Origin: Lineus longissimus
Lineage: Eukaryota; Nemertea; Pilidiophora; Heteronemertea; Lineidae
Direction of reading: 5' to 3'
NCBI RefSeq assembly: GCF_910592395.1
Contig: NC_088314.1
Span: 2,976,001 to 3,040,000 of the forward strand
DNA length: 64,000 nucleotides
Each line of letters begins with the position of its first letter. Within the stretch, counting starts at the first letter, position 1. The translations under genes and the position numbers were made by a program. The notes under the pieces are model-generated. The model had not been told where the DNA came from, ran no database searches, and saw only the letters and a list, made by a program, of their open reading frames with translations. Positions 13,677-28,000 of this stretch are shown piece by piece.

Positions 13677-15528
13677 CATGTATCTCATTAAGCACCTGAA
13701 TGCAGGTCTAGTTTGGGTTTTTAAAGAAACGATAAACAACTTATTCAGGTTTTATCACAGGACTTTAATTCTAAACATGTTAAAAAATACATCGCTTCTA
13801 AAAAATTTACATGACGAATATCACAATGACGTACATGTTGTAGTACTAAAGGCAATAAATATTGTCGGTGGCTGATTTCTTCTTGGAAAGCTGGTGAATC
13901 AGAGATACTGAGCAAATTATCAGACATGTGGAGTAACATCCTCAGTATGTTTGGGCCTCACTTTCGTGGGAACAAAGCATTTTCGTCTCTATAAATTTTA
14001 TTTTAATTCAGAAACCCTTTAAAGTTCCTCCAATTATCCCGCATTTCACAAGTCACGTGGTTTTCCCTGCAAAATATTTAGGATTGGGAACATTTTCGAG
14101 ACAGTAAAAACAACATGACAGACAATAAACAGAGATCAGTGTCATTGTTGAACAAATAAGGCTGAATGCCATATCATAACGGAACATGTCCCCCATCAGG
14201 GGTCAATGATTCAATATCATTCAAAAATCTACAAAACATCATAAATGGTGTTAACAAAATATTTTCATAGAACAGACACACATTTTGGACAGGAGATGTC
14301 CGGACGGATTTTATCAATATGTCAATATATATCAAGAAATTTTCTCTGGACGGTTGTTGACAATAACATTTACAGAGGAGATTTGTTAGTGTTGAAATAA
14401 ACGTGAATGTTATCGACATGGTTCATATTCACAATCTCAGAAGAAGCAAGATTAGTTACCTGGAACAAAACTGGATTGGAGGTGGGGCCACATAATGCTG
14501 ATGAGTAATCTAGGCCTTGAATTGCAAGTAAAGTCTTCATGAGAAGTAAACTGGAATCTTTGTGATATGAGAGGCTAGTTCCATGCACAAGTAATCTAGG
14601 GTGTCTTGGATAAATTGAACGACATGTATTCATTACACAATAACAACACTTCTGATTTGAATGTGAGAGAATGAACAAAGATGTGGAGTCAAAATTTCCT
14701 AAACTTGGAATTTAAATTTGCCACAATATTTTTTTTCATATTTACTTCAAGAATTCAATGAAAATTGACGGACTAGATGAAGTAGAGAAATAAATAACAA
14801 TCATACATATTTACAACATTACATGTAATATAGTACACAGATGGATGAATAATGATAAGAATAAAGACTAGTCTTTATTAACTCTTGGTAATTAGTTACA
14901 CGAATGACGATACTATAATGGCTCACTTTCAATAATTGCGTGGACACAGTATAGATATCAAAGGTACAATACATAATTAATGAACTTTTCTCTGCAGAGC
15001 TAACACTGGGTTTTTACTACAGCGGCAACCATGGTTTTCACAGGCGTTGGATTAATTTCATTGTAAATTATTGGCAAGGCTATCGTAACTGACCACAAAG
15101 CCTGTGGAATGCGGGAAACTGCTGTAATGAAATCAGACCTTAGTCATAAATTCAAAAATATTAGACAGAAATCTCAAATAAAAGGTCCATGTTTGCTCCA
15201 GGAGTACAGCAGTATAGTTTCATGAGATCATATACATTATTTTTGAAAAATAAATTTGGCACTTGTAATCATGTGACTCTCCTTTTAAATAAATAAATTG
15301 TCATGTCCTCTAGTTCATGTGATATAAATATATCAAAGCTCTTAAAGGGGAACATCAGGCAACATAAAGGTTGAACCACTGATTACATGAATGCAGTCAA
15401 CATTTATATATGTCGTGAACCGTGTAATTTCCAGAGTGTTTTATTTCCGCTTAAATAGCGTAAAACTTTCAACTGTGATGCATTATTACCAGTCCACTGC
15501 TATGGTAATTGAAAATACACAAGTGTCA
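13677..15528. other. Kinesin 3' flank, no gene seen
   Basis: AT-rich DNA between the satellite and the kinesin stop codon. It should contain the kinesin 3' UTR. No other coding signal is evident. Confidence 0.5.
15440..15445 (-). terminator. Candidate polyadenylation signal of kinesin gene
   Basis: TTTATT on the + strand is AATAAA on the coding strand, about 85 nt past the kinesin stop codon. A second one lies at 14874-14879. Confidence 0.35.
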
Positions 15529-18500
15529 TTAACTTCCTGGTTCTTTGCTGACATTTTGCTTAGCTTGACCTAGGGCAACCTGTCTGGCATTCGAGCCAAA
15601 CTGTAGCGTTGATATCGACTCCTGAATGTTGTTGACGTCTGGACTTAGAGCAACGAAAAGCGCAGCCTGAAATAAAAAGTTTCAAATTGAATTGGAGAAT
15701 GTGCAATTTGATGATGGGGAATGCATAGAACGTAAAAAAATTGTTTTTTCCAGATGTGAGATATTTTTGTTGCATATACCAGTGATTATAATCACAGGTT
15801 GTACAATTTAAACACATTTGTGTGGTGCTTAAAAGCAGCCAATACGATTATGATTATTGTCACAGTACCTTTGCATCTCCACTCAAGCATGGCTGAAGGA
15901 TATGAGTCAACTTCGAATTCCTGTATGGTACATGGAGCTGGTTCGTTCTAAGTGCACTGAAAACCTGTCAAGCAAATGTTGAGTCCAATAAAAAGAAGAA
16001 AGATTTGTACTTCAGGCATGCACAGTTTACTGGCCACTCAAAACGACTCAATGGGCCATATCCAAAAATGTACACAGAACTAAGGCTTGCTGCTTCCAGC
16101 AATTTCCTTGAGAACAGGGAACATATTCATTATCTTGATTAACTGCAGTTACCACATCACATCACATCACATCACTCATTATAGGATGTCACTATTACTT
16201 ACTGTAAACCCCTAAATACTTGTGGTCATTTTATTTTGCAGGCAGTTCCAACCATACGCCACTAATCATTTCAAATGTAAAATAAGTCTTTACCTGTCCC
16301 AATGAAGATAGCGATTTATTGATAGCTGCTGCCTCAACCAATCGCTGGCCTGATGCTTCTGTTTTCCCAATACGTTCAGAACCAGCTAAATCACAGAGTG
16401 TCAGGACACCCTTGGTTGTGGCCTTCGACACGTTGTCATGTCCTTCTACATTGATCATCATAACCAAATGTGAACGAGAACTGAAAAATATTCACAGAAA
16501 GTGTCATTCATTCTTCTCATTGTGAATTTACTAGCTTCAAACACTTGTGTTGTTGCAGTGTCTAATAATTCTTGAGATATGAATTCTGAAACTTGCATTC
16601 AAGAATCATGGCTTTCGAAACTCATATTTCACTGGTAAGCACTTTGTCTTCCACAGGCAAGACAAAGTAAAGCAGCTCCTTGGAGAACCTCTGTGGAGGT
16701 GTCCGCAAAGTGACAATTTTTGACTTTTTTCCACCTACCTTGTTGAATTCATTTTTGTTGACGCAACGTGTCGGTTTTTATCCCCTTTTTCAATAATCTC
16801 CTTGATATCATCCAAAGTGTTCACCGGCATCTCGGTAATGTTTGGAATCTGAATGCTTTTACCCTGAGAGCGTATCTCTAACGCCTGCACATTCGAACTG
16901 AGCAAATCCTGAATTGTCTCATTGTAGATTTCAACCATTGAGCACTGAAACGAATTTCAGAAGAAGTTTTACATATGATCTGCAAGACTGTGTCTCAGTT
17001 GTTGCTGTTCCTAAGCCGATCTGCCTCACAGTCTGAAAAATTTCACATTTTCACGTTTCATTTTTACATGGAACGTAGTTTAGGAGTTGAGAAATGTAAA
17101 ACAAACATCAAGAGTGAAGAGGACAAGCACTTCTTCTGATCACAAACCTGGCCCTATTTTTGTCTAAAAACTGCTCAGTTTTTATACGATGGCCTCTTCA
17201 CCTCCACGACACGACTGAAGATATAGAACAGGCATGCTGAACACAGAAGAAGAATAGAAACAAACCTTCAGCGTATATTTAATCTTTTCTCGCTCGTTAC
17301 AAATCTTGAGCAATTCACGTATTGACCTGGAAGAGGCAAATTAAGACAGTCACTGAACAGGAGATATACAGGGGGGGAAAACACTCACTCAGCGTCCAAG
17401 AATGAAAGGTAATATTCACTGTAAATACAACACCAGTTGTCACTTACCTAACATTCACACCTGGGTCTTTCTCTGGTCCCATCATGGTGAACGTTTTACC
17501 TGACCCCGTCTGACCATAGGCTAGAATACACACATTGTACCCATCAACACATGACATAATGATAGGAAGGGTATCTTCAAACACCTGAAATAAAAGTCAT
17601 AAAAACTCAGCGTTTCCAATCAGTATCTTAGTTTTGATGTGAAGTCTACAAAATTGCACGTAATTGACAGAGAAAGCCTGGAAGGTATTCTATCAAATCT
17701 ATGTGATGAAACTGTCCAAGCGGACTTTTTAACGAATAATGGTCACACAAAAACACCCACTAGGCTTCACCGGTTTTGTTCAAGTTGCTGGGGATGAACT
17801 AAAACACTTACCTCAGCCTGAGTAGACTTTGGTGTGAACACTTTATCAAATTTGAATGCTTTCTTGGTGCCAGATGTAGGAGGTGCTTGGATTTCTTCAC
17901 TGTTGGGGAAACGGAGCGCACAGTCGACTCGGCTGTCATGACGACATCGAGCAAACACACGAATGTTCCCTCGCAGTTCTTGGAGCTGTAATAAGAAGAG
18001 ATTGGATATATTTTAGAATGAAGCATATCAAATCCATCGTCTTCGGACCAAGAGCCCGACACATTAACAAATGAACCACCCCGACCCTCTCCCTGTTTCA
18101 CAAATCTTGAACCTTACCTTATTATAGAGTAACTTCCTCTGGGTACACTCCTTCCTGTATGCTGCTCGCAGCTCCTCTATCTCACCAGCCTGGCTACCCT
18201 CAACTGTTTTCATCTGTTTCATGGCTGCAAGGATCTGGAGAAAACAAGAGAAGAAGATGCACTTTTGATTGATGGCTCATAACCTATCACGTTGCAGTTA
18301 AATCTTGCTTTATTTCAAGACACCAAATGGGCCTCATGATTCAACCATTAGACTAAAATCAGGTGGAGAGAAGGTTGATTTGTCCTTGTGTTTCTGGGAC
18401 AATGAAGCACTTACCTTGACAATATACTCATTGATATCCGCCTTGAACCGGTGAAAGCCATTCTTCAAACCGTTGTATCCTTTGTGCATCGTGATGGCAG

Positions 18501-21500
18501 TTTTGTTCAAATGATTCAAAGTGTCAAGGTCAATTGGGTTCCTCTTTTCCTGCAAGTGGAGATGACGTTTGTACATCCACCTAACATTACCGTGATACTC
18601 TCATTTGTGCGAATTCTCATCATAACATTAAAACCATCAAAACAATTCAATCTTTGGCTCCATCGGGATGGGGACTAACAAATGTAATGTGCTCTTTTCC
18701 TAACATCAACCATGGTATGCAGATTTAGGTTGTTTAATATCTTACCTGTGGAGTCTTTGGCCTTGCCGGTGTCTTGGGTCTCTGCTGCATGGCTTCATAA
18801 TGGGCCATGGCCACCTGTGATTCAGCCTGTACACTACTCAGCTTCTCGCTGTAGTCATCAGCCTGAAAGAGAGGAATATTGTTGATAAGACAAGAAAATC
18901 TATGTTCAATCTATGCCCTTTACCAATTCAATGCAAGACGTTCCACACATTATTACATTCTGTAAACGTTCCAGTGGCAATGTGTCTTTACTTTAGTTTG
19001 CAAAAGGTTATTCATTGAAATGCCATTACTTTAACTCTTACCCTCTTGACAGCATTGTTCTTATCGTCCCTCAGTTGCTCAACTTCTTTCTTGAGTTCAT
19101 TCAGTCGTTTTTTCTGTAATAAAAGCAAAAAGAGTAAGACCTTATGACTACATATTCTATCATTACAGCAGAGCATGTGTTATCAGAATTGCCATCAAGC
19201 TAAGAAAACCACCATCCAGCATCTCCTAACAAGCCCTGACATGGAAAGACCTGGAAGCAGCTGACAAGAGGACCTCAAGAGTGACATGAAGACCATGGGT
19301 CACCCTAAGCAGGAACTTGAGAGGATCCCTAGGGACACAAGAAGGTGGAGGATAGGTCGTTGACAGCCTGTGCTCTCAGAGGAGTGAAGGGCTTCAGTTA
19401 GTAAGATGTGATACCACGAAACAGCTCGCAATCTATGGATTACTCCTAACACATACCCCACTCTGGCATACACCCTACAAGAGTGAATTTTTCCAGCTGG
19501 TGCCACACAACTCACCATTTTGTCATTATCTACTTGCAAGCCATCTATCGTTTTATTTTTTCCTTCAATCATCTTGGCATCTGCTGCTTTCAGGTTCTGT
19601 GGACTGAGCATGGCACCTAAAGACCACAAGGGTTGAACAATTTTAAATCAAATACCAGAGCAATCATATTATAAGATCTTATCAAGATTATCGCATCCCA
19701 CGTCAACAGAATTGCCAAAAGACAAAGAAGTTTTGGGCCTGTCCAGGGATGCGAATAAGAGCCGATTAGTCACCACTCCTTGTTTTCTAAGCCAAGGAGA
19801 AAAGAAAACAGCACTCATTAATCAGCTGTCTTGCTCAAACCACTTTTGGGTTGTCAACAGTAATCTGCGGAATGATTGCGAGAAATTCACCAAAGGTTAA
19901 CCAGCAGTTGTCAATTATACATACCATTGTCATCCCAGGCCAAATATGTGTCTATACAATCATCAGGATCATAATTGCATGCTCGTAGAGTAGCCAATAT
20001 GTCAATTTTGTCCTTCCAATTCGGCAGTGCTTCCTGCAGAAGACGAGGGGGCAGGGTTAATTATTTTATCCATAGCATAGGCACCATTAAATATCAATTC
20101 ATCAAAAACGCATTGTAGATGCTTTTACGCTATTACATGCTAACTAATGTCTTGGTGAAACTAGCTTTATCTTGATAAATGGTACACTGAATTGGTGTGA
20201 AAATCAATATATTGAATTTCAAGTCAAAATTATACTGACTTAATAGGATAATGTAGATAGATTTTATTGATTTATGATATAACCTTGAGGTTTTCTTTAT
20301 GAAACTGTCATTCACCAAATCTTGATATAATGGAATTCAAAATGTAACCTACAGCAACATCTTCCACTAATGGCTTAATGACATCAGAGTGCATCTCCCA
20401 GCTCAAGGGCAGCTTCACCCACTGACCATAAGCTTCGTCGTAATAGCAATGAATGTTCCTCTTTTCCTGAAAAAAAGACAGGAGAAAATATTTGATATAT
20501 GTTTTATCAAAAAGTGCATAATCGGATACATTTTCTGATCAACTTCAAGCCCTTAAAGCTCCTTTGGGCATTAGGTTCAACAATCTGAACAAGAGCGTAT
20601 CACTGCATGTTTTAGCTAATGCCACTGACCACATGATTCCACATTACAGCAAATATTCTATTCTTTGCACTCACCTCAAATATATACGTTGGCAACTTTC
20701 CTCTCGTCGGATGCCGAATGAAACCTTCTCTATCATCATCGCCTCCCTTGGCAGCACCAGGCTTTCTTGGGACACCATCGGTACGAGCCTTTCCATTACT
20801 GTTACTCTGAGCCTGCTCTGAACTGCTTCCTTCTCCCGTCGATGTAGTGCCATCTGCCGCATCAAAACGCTAAAAAGGTTAAAATCAACTTTCATATTTC
20901 TGACCCTTCCATTTGTTTCCTATAAAAGTTCATGTTTATGGCACTACTGGCCGGTGTGGCAAACAATTGGTTATAACAACATCAACAAACGCATAAAACA
21001 GGAAACTTATTGACATAACTCTTGTCTTGTATGCTACATGCAAAATCCATGTGGCTACACACTATTAACGACAGCCCACGGAACTTTATTTTAAAAATGT
21101 TGGCATGGTTGAGGGTATAAAATAAACATGACTTCTTCCAGGCAATAAAGTGTTAAATGCCACCACATTCGTTTCTATGGCGTGGTGTTTACCAACAGAA
21201 TCAGTTACTATTTATCCATTGGATTCAGAATGTATAAACTTGAATATAGATGTAACAATGGCTCCACATGAGCTCATAACAGCAAGGCCAGGCCAACGAC
21301 CATTTTCGGCTTGGGTTTACATTGGACCATACTCTTTTAAACGAATCTACAGGTATCCACAGCTCTAGTCGAGAAAGTCCATACCGACTGAATCGACTCA
21401 TTAACAATAAAGGGCCTATGAAAGTAAATAAAAGAAATACGTAAGTAGGCCAATGCCTACTCTTAATAATGCATACAGTTAAAGCATGTTACAAAAGGAT

Positions 21501-24500
21501 TTAGGTCTTTCTTATTTCCCAAAAAGTTCTCTCCCTTAAGCGAAAGTCAATATAAAGGGATCAGATGCCAATGAATCAAATACTAGTGTAGGCCTATATC
21601 GATAAATATGCCATGTTTTAATTATGATTAGCAGAGGCTTTTGGGTGACAGGTGAATTCGACTCCAGGCCTTCCAACATATCACAATGTATGGCTGAATC
21701 ACACCAAATATGTGACCCATCACAGCAAAACCAGGCGCATGTCGCACAGAAGATGAGCCTAAATGACACCAGGAGATAATGGAAGAAATTGATGTGCTCA
21801 TATTTCACAATAGGCAGACAATACAGAAATGAACAAACAGTCCGTCTCAACCTGCCAAGCTCAGAGCGACATGCGCCTGCTTTTGCTGTGACGGGTCACA
21901 TATGCGATTGTAGCATTCGAACATTGTGTAAGTGCACGTATTTAACTTGCCTGAAGTAATAATGTTCTTAGGCCATCTCATATCTATTTATTTGCTTTTA
22001 ATGTACAATGTACATGTACATGTACCTGTAAAACCATTGAAGGCATTGCCCTTCACTGATGACATGACCTGAGACCCTCAAATCTTACATAATACAAACA
22101 CTTCTACTATAACAATAAGGATAAGTCAAATGGAGGCTGCGCTATCAAAAGCGACTCTGAAGCACATACACAAATTGCCCCACCAACTTCAACATGCAAC
22201 AACAGAAAACAGGTTGGCACTTCCCTGACCGGGAAAGTCCTCAGCCTATAAACAGGTTTTAGCCAGTCAACTCCACCTACAATATAACTGGATTTTGGAT
22301 TAGTCGTCTTTATATAATCAGGCTTTGAGGGATAATGTTACTAAAAAGCCCTTGGTAGAAAAAAGCTTATGAGAAACATGTGACAACCTACATGCTACAT
22401 GTACATGTAATCATAATATTTACAGGTCAAATTATGGATACGGCAGGACTAAAAGCTAAAAATGTGCAATTTCATCTACCTTGTCCTATGAAACTTTGTC
22501 ATGGTACTGATCTGGTCAAAAGTGATATCCCTTGTAACAACATGACACATAGATTTGACAATTAGAAAGCATGGTTGGGAAAAGGCTTCATCTGGAAATT
22601 CCCAATCCTGGATCCTCAACCCAAATTTGCCTGAATCAGAACTGACAGGAACCAGAGAATTTGATATGTGCATCGTGACAAGCAGAACTCAGACTATCAC
22701 TTCTGACCAGTAATTTCAGTGTAAATCAATCAATCAACAAAGTTGGTGATCTATAAAGTACCTCTGGAGGCCCTAAATTTTGTTTCTATTTCTGAAGCTT
22801 CTACCATTCCCACAAATAATGCTAGTTTTACCTTATCTGATTGTCTTTTTGCTGGATAGGTCTTAAAGAAACATTATGTGGCTGTTAATGTACAACATCC
22901 TAAGCTATAACAAGCGACAAAACAGAATATATTACAATAAATGATAACTTTGTCTGATGTTTGATTATACGGAGAGCTTACAATTTGATTCCTGCAAGTA
23001 TTCAAACAAAATGTGAAGGCAAAGAAAGCGAAAAACATATTGGTGGAAACAACTATTCCAAAACTGTCATGTTTGAATGTTTGGCTCATATGATTTATTT
23101 CATTATACATCGAAAATAAAAGCAACGAGACACATACTTTTGGTACAACATAGCAGAAATGAAACATTTTGTGATTTGGTTCTGTGACATTTAAACTTAC
23201 TTTAAGCATGAAAAAAAAGTATCATGGATTCTTACCTTTTTTCGATCTAAATGATCACGAAACTAATAGAGATGTTTAAAATATTGAATAAAAAAACCCA
23301 AAAAACCTTTACTAGATATAACTTAAATAGACACCTTCAAAGGCCACTCATTCCAGATTATATTTTCTCAAGAATTTACCGAGAATCAACTGAGAATTAA
23401 CAGAGAAATCTGAATTCTTGGTTGTGAGTTGGCTGACGGTCTATTCTGACTTCGCCACATATCAGAGGGTCAGGAGGCTTCATATTCTTACCTGGTCTCC
23501 TCGAACTAGCTGATCTGTCGTCAGCGTACCTTCATTGTACCATCGCATCGGGAACACTTGCCATTCCTAAAGATGAGAAATTTCAGTGTGATTTATTTAT
23601 GGGATATGTTGTATCACTCAGTACATGTGGGAAAAGACAAAACAATTGGCTTTACAAATGTCAATATTACCCCTAGATCGGTCCAATTGTAGAGACTATA
23701 TTGATTTGAATGTTGGACCGATCTATTTTAGCTGCAAATTGTTGATCCATGTATTGGTAATGGATCGCCATAGAAACGGGCTGTTTACCCTTTGAGGACC
23801 GGAGTATCAAAATGGAACCTGTTTGTATTGAGCGAGAGTTTTTCATATCAGTTTGGCTTATTGGCCTGTTTGAGGAATTTTCATTCCAATTCCAAGTTGC
23901 ATTGCTCGTTAAAAAGTCACCATTTTTTAACAAAAGATGTTTATGGAAACAGCAGTGAAAGGTTGCTAAGATGCAGCTCCAACAACAAATAGTTGCTTGG
24001 CGTTGAGCCATGTTTAATCTTCCTACGCACTGCAACGACACAAAAACCAATTTCTTTTTCTGTATCGTAATTACAATGAAATGGCCAGGGCCATTGTGCT
24101 CACCTCTTGTGAAGGGAAGATGGATGAAGCATTAGCATGGTTGGGGTACATTCGTACCAAGTTAGGGATCTGTAGCTAAAGCAGTGACAAAACGTGCCGT
24201 CATTGTAAAATGGCGGTGCCATAGGAAAACTTTGACCTCTGTGACCTTGAGAAGTAGGACAAATCAAAAACCCACATTTATGAAATGTGTCCTTGCTAGG
24301 AGCACCTACCATAAAAATGTTATGAAAATCAGACCACTATTAAACGAGCAATCAAACATTTTAACTTTGGACATTAAATTTGGCCCCCGGTTGGCCAAAC
24401 TAAGAATTTTTCAAGATGCCCGCCTGGCACCCATATTGGCTATCACATTTGATAAAAAATCAAGGATTTAGTAGAGAGTACATAGATATACATCCAGATC

Positions 24501-25003
24501 AAATTTGGTTGCAATCCGATCATTAGTTTCGGAGTAATAGTACTGTGTTTATTTTTCAAGATGGCTGCCTGGCGGCCATATTTGATGTCCGAACGGCCGA
24601 AATTTTAGGGGTGGAATAGAGAATCCCCAGATACATGTCCACACTGGTTTAAAACCTTCTAGCTAAAATAGATAGGAAACATGCTACTGTTCAGTGAATC
24701 AGCAAACTTTGACCTCTGTGACCTTGAAAAGGAGGCCAAATTAAAAACCCGGAGGATATATGATGCACCTTTGCTAGAAGTACCTACCATATTTTTTTCA
24801 AAATTTCCCGACTACTATTAAGGGAGATATTGCATATTTTCACTTTTAACGTTTGGCCCCCTGGTGGCCAAACCATGAAACGAATCAGATTGAAACTTGG
24901 TCTCCAAGGTGTCATTACATAAGGGTACATGTGTACCAAGTTTCAACTCAATAGCTCTAACAGTTACGAAACGTGCCCTGCTAACGGACGACGGACGACG
25001 ACG

Positions 25004-25074
<71 letters not shown>

Positions 25075-28000
25075 ACGACGGACGCCGCGGTATGGGATAA
25101 GCTCACCTCTGCTAAGAGGTGAGCTAAAAATGTATTGACTCAAGTCATGATAAGTAAGTCGAGATTGCTTCAAAAACTTCAATTTCAATTGTTCCTGGTC
25201 TACTCCAGGAAATATGATTAATTTGAAACAAAACTCCCCACTCTACACACACGCACACACACATTCCTCTCAGTCTAAGGTGGCAATGAAGTTGAAAACG
25301 GCACTCGGAGATGAAATATCTAATACAGGCCAGAATTGAAAGAGTTTATCAATCACAGCTAGTAGTAGTAGTTTCATGATTGCCTGACGTTTTCGCCACT
25401 GGATCAATACAGCGTCTTTAAGAAAGCCCCCCTGGGTGTCACAGGAAGCCAAGGAATACATTAATGACCACAATAGGGATATTTAATCAATATATTGATC
25501 AAAAGACATGACTTTCTTATGGAGGAAGACTGTGGTTCTTGAAGTATTACATGGCTTTTCACTTAATAGTTGAGAGGCACTTCCTTGATAGCACCAAGTA
25601 TGAATAAAATCTAGTCTGTGCTTGATGATAGTACCGAACCAGTATGGTCTACACTGCTGAATATTGGTATTGATATTGAGAAAAAACGTCAAGTAATAAA
25701 CACCTATGATAATCACTGGATTGTGGCGGGAAACCACTTGTATGAATCGGTTGAGTGATCTCAAATGGAATACTAGAAGTACAGAAGCGTGCATGATGTG
25801 ACTGAATGTGATTTACCGTGTCCACAGAAGTATTGGGTCCACACAAGAAATTAACAACCATTATCAAATGCATTGAATTTTATGATGAATTCACATGATG
25901 TAGCGTGAGGACATATTGATATTATTATAGCAGAAAAATATGCACAAATAAAATGATTTCACCCAAGGCCACCATGAATGTGTGAGGTGCACATTTTTCT
26001 TGTATTTTCTATTGATATCGAGCCACCTACCTGCGTGTGCCAATTATCCAAATAGTATCGCATTTGGTTTCTATAGAGACATGTATAGACTCGGCCATTT
26101 TGGTGATGAAACGTCTCAAACACAATGTCATCATCACGCTGAAATAGACAATAGTGGTATAAGAGAAAAATAGAAAACATAAATATATCTAAACCCACGA
26201 GCAAATCAGACATAAATAATAAGTGAAAAGAATATTCTCAATATAGATTTTCAGATTTGTAGAACCAGGATGCAGCATATTGAATTTCTATGCCCTCTTG
26301 TCAATTCGTGTCGCTACAGAGTATAACATTTTATCTTTTATTTTCAATTTTTAATCGAAATAAGTTTTCAGACCTGACTGATCACATATTAGGACTGATG
26401 TGGGTGCTACCAAAACCTATCACACATACATGTACTATAATGATAGCAAACTTAAAAACTCTTTCATCAAAACTACATATTTTCAGCTCTGCATAGTAGT
26501 CTGTACCAAGATTTTACGAGCAAATACATGTAGCTAGGAAAAAAATTATCTCATTATAAATTAACTGAAGGATAAAGCAAAGAGAAGGAGGTTTAGGTAA
26601 ATATCACAGCATTTAACAGAAAAAAACAGCTTAAACTGTTATGTCAGTTAATAAATACCAAAAATTTACAATATTTCTGAGGATTTTATTGTGACATCTT
26701 AATGAGGAATATAACATTCATTTTATCTGATGCCAAAAGATCTGATTGATGCTCAAGAACGTGTTGGGATTATTTAAGGACTGAAATTTTTTTGCGTATC
26801 TGGTTCAGATGGAAATCGAAAGCTCATAATGTTTTATTTTTAAGCGTGAAAGACATTATTCTGTAAGACAACATGTTCAACAGCATTCAATATACATTGA
26901 TATGGATGGATTGTAACAAAAATATATAATGGTGAGCAGTAGCTCACTTATATATTTTTCACTGTGCAAATTAAGAGAGGTATCAAAACTACTGGGTGGT
27001 GAGGATGTGGACTCGGAATACAGGATGTAGGGAGTTCGAGTGCAGCCATTATCACTCATCGTCCATCAAAGGTGTCAGATGATATAAAAACTTGGATACA
27101 ACCCTTTATGACCTACTTACCACCTTTTCCTGTAGGTTGGTGAATAAAATGTCAAGAGTTTAGAGAGCTGGTCTTTACTTCTTACATCTTGCTCCGGAAG
27201 AGCTCAGGTGAAACGAAAGTATAGGGGCGTATAATGACTATGAGACAGTGGTGGTTGAGAGGTATGGACATGAATTTGTCTAACAGCAGAGGAATTTTTG
27301 TTTAACCAAATAATCTCTTCTATGTGAGAATATAGCCATCTAATATACACCTAAAGTTCAAAAAGTTACTTTTGAAAGACATACTTAGACTTAACCTTTT
27401 ACTCCCAAGGAAAACACACATCAATAATTATTAATTTCAGTACCAAAAAGAAAAAAAGATTTAAATCCTTAACACGTTTCCAACACATTAATTTCACAAA
27501 GACTTTATTTTTCTAACCGTTTATGTTGTGGGTGAAAAAAACTCCAGGAGACCAATACAATATATGATCTGTAATGGGCGCCAGAAAAAGACTTGCGGTG
27601 CGACCAGGTGAAAATGAACGATACATTAGTTTTTAAGTGATTTTATTTATCATTACAACTCCAGTTGTACCAGCAAATTTTGGTTTTTGAAAATTATCTC
27701 ACTTCAAAAATTTCAGGTGTTTGTGAAGTTGTTGTGCACCTGTTCTTCAAATTTGAGACGTTTTATAGAAGTTTCCTAAAATATTTGTGAAAATATGTAT
27801 TGATTATTAATTTGAAATATACAATGTAGTTCACACAATTACCGTGGCTAAAATCAGTTCATTTCTCATCTGAATGAAGGAAAATTCATATAAGAATGAA
27901 TCATAATCATAAATCTCTGGTTACTGTCATTATATGTTGGGTTTTTGATTGATGATGAGACCACACGAGTATTAATGGCACTGCATGGCTAAATCAAAAC

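Noticed and set aside
23673-24050. 125-codon - strand frame in a kinesin intron
   Set aside because: Intronic, no family features. Possibly repeat-derived, but not supportable as a gene.
24897-25188. Poly-Thr, poly-Asp and poly-Ser frames
   Set aside because: Translations of the (GAC)n microsatellite.
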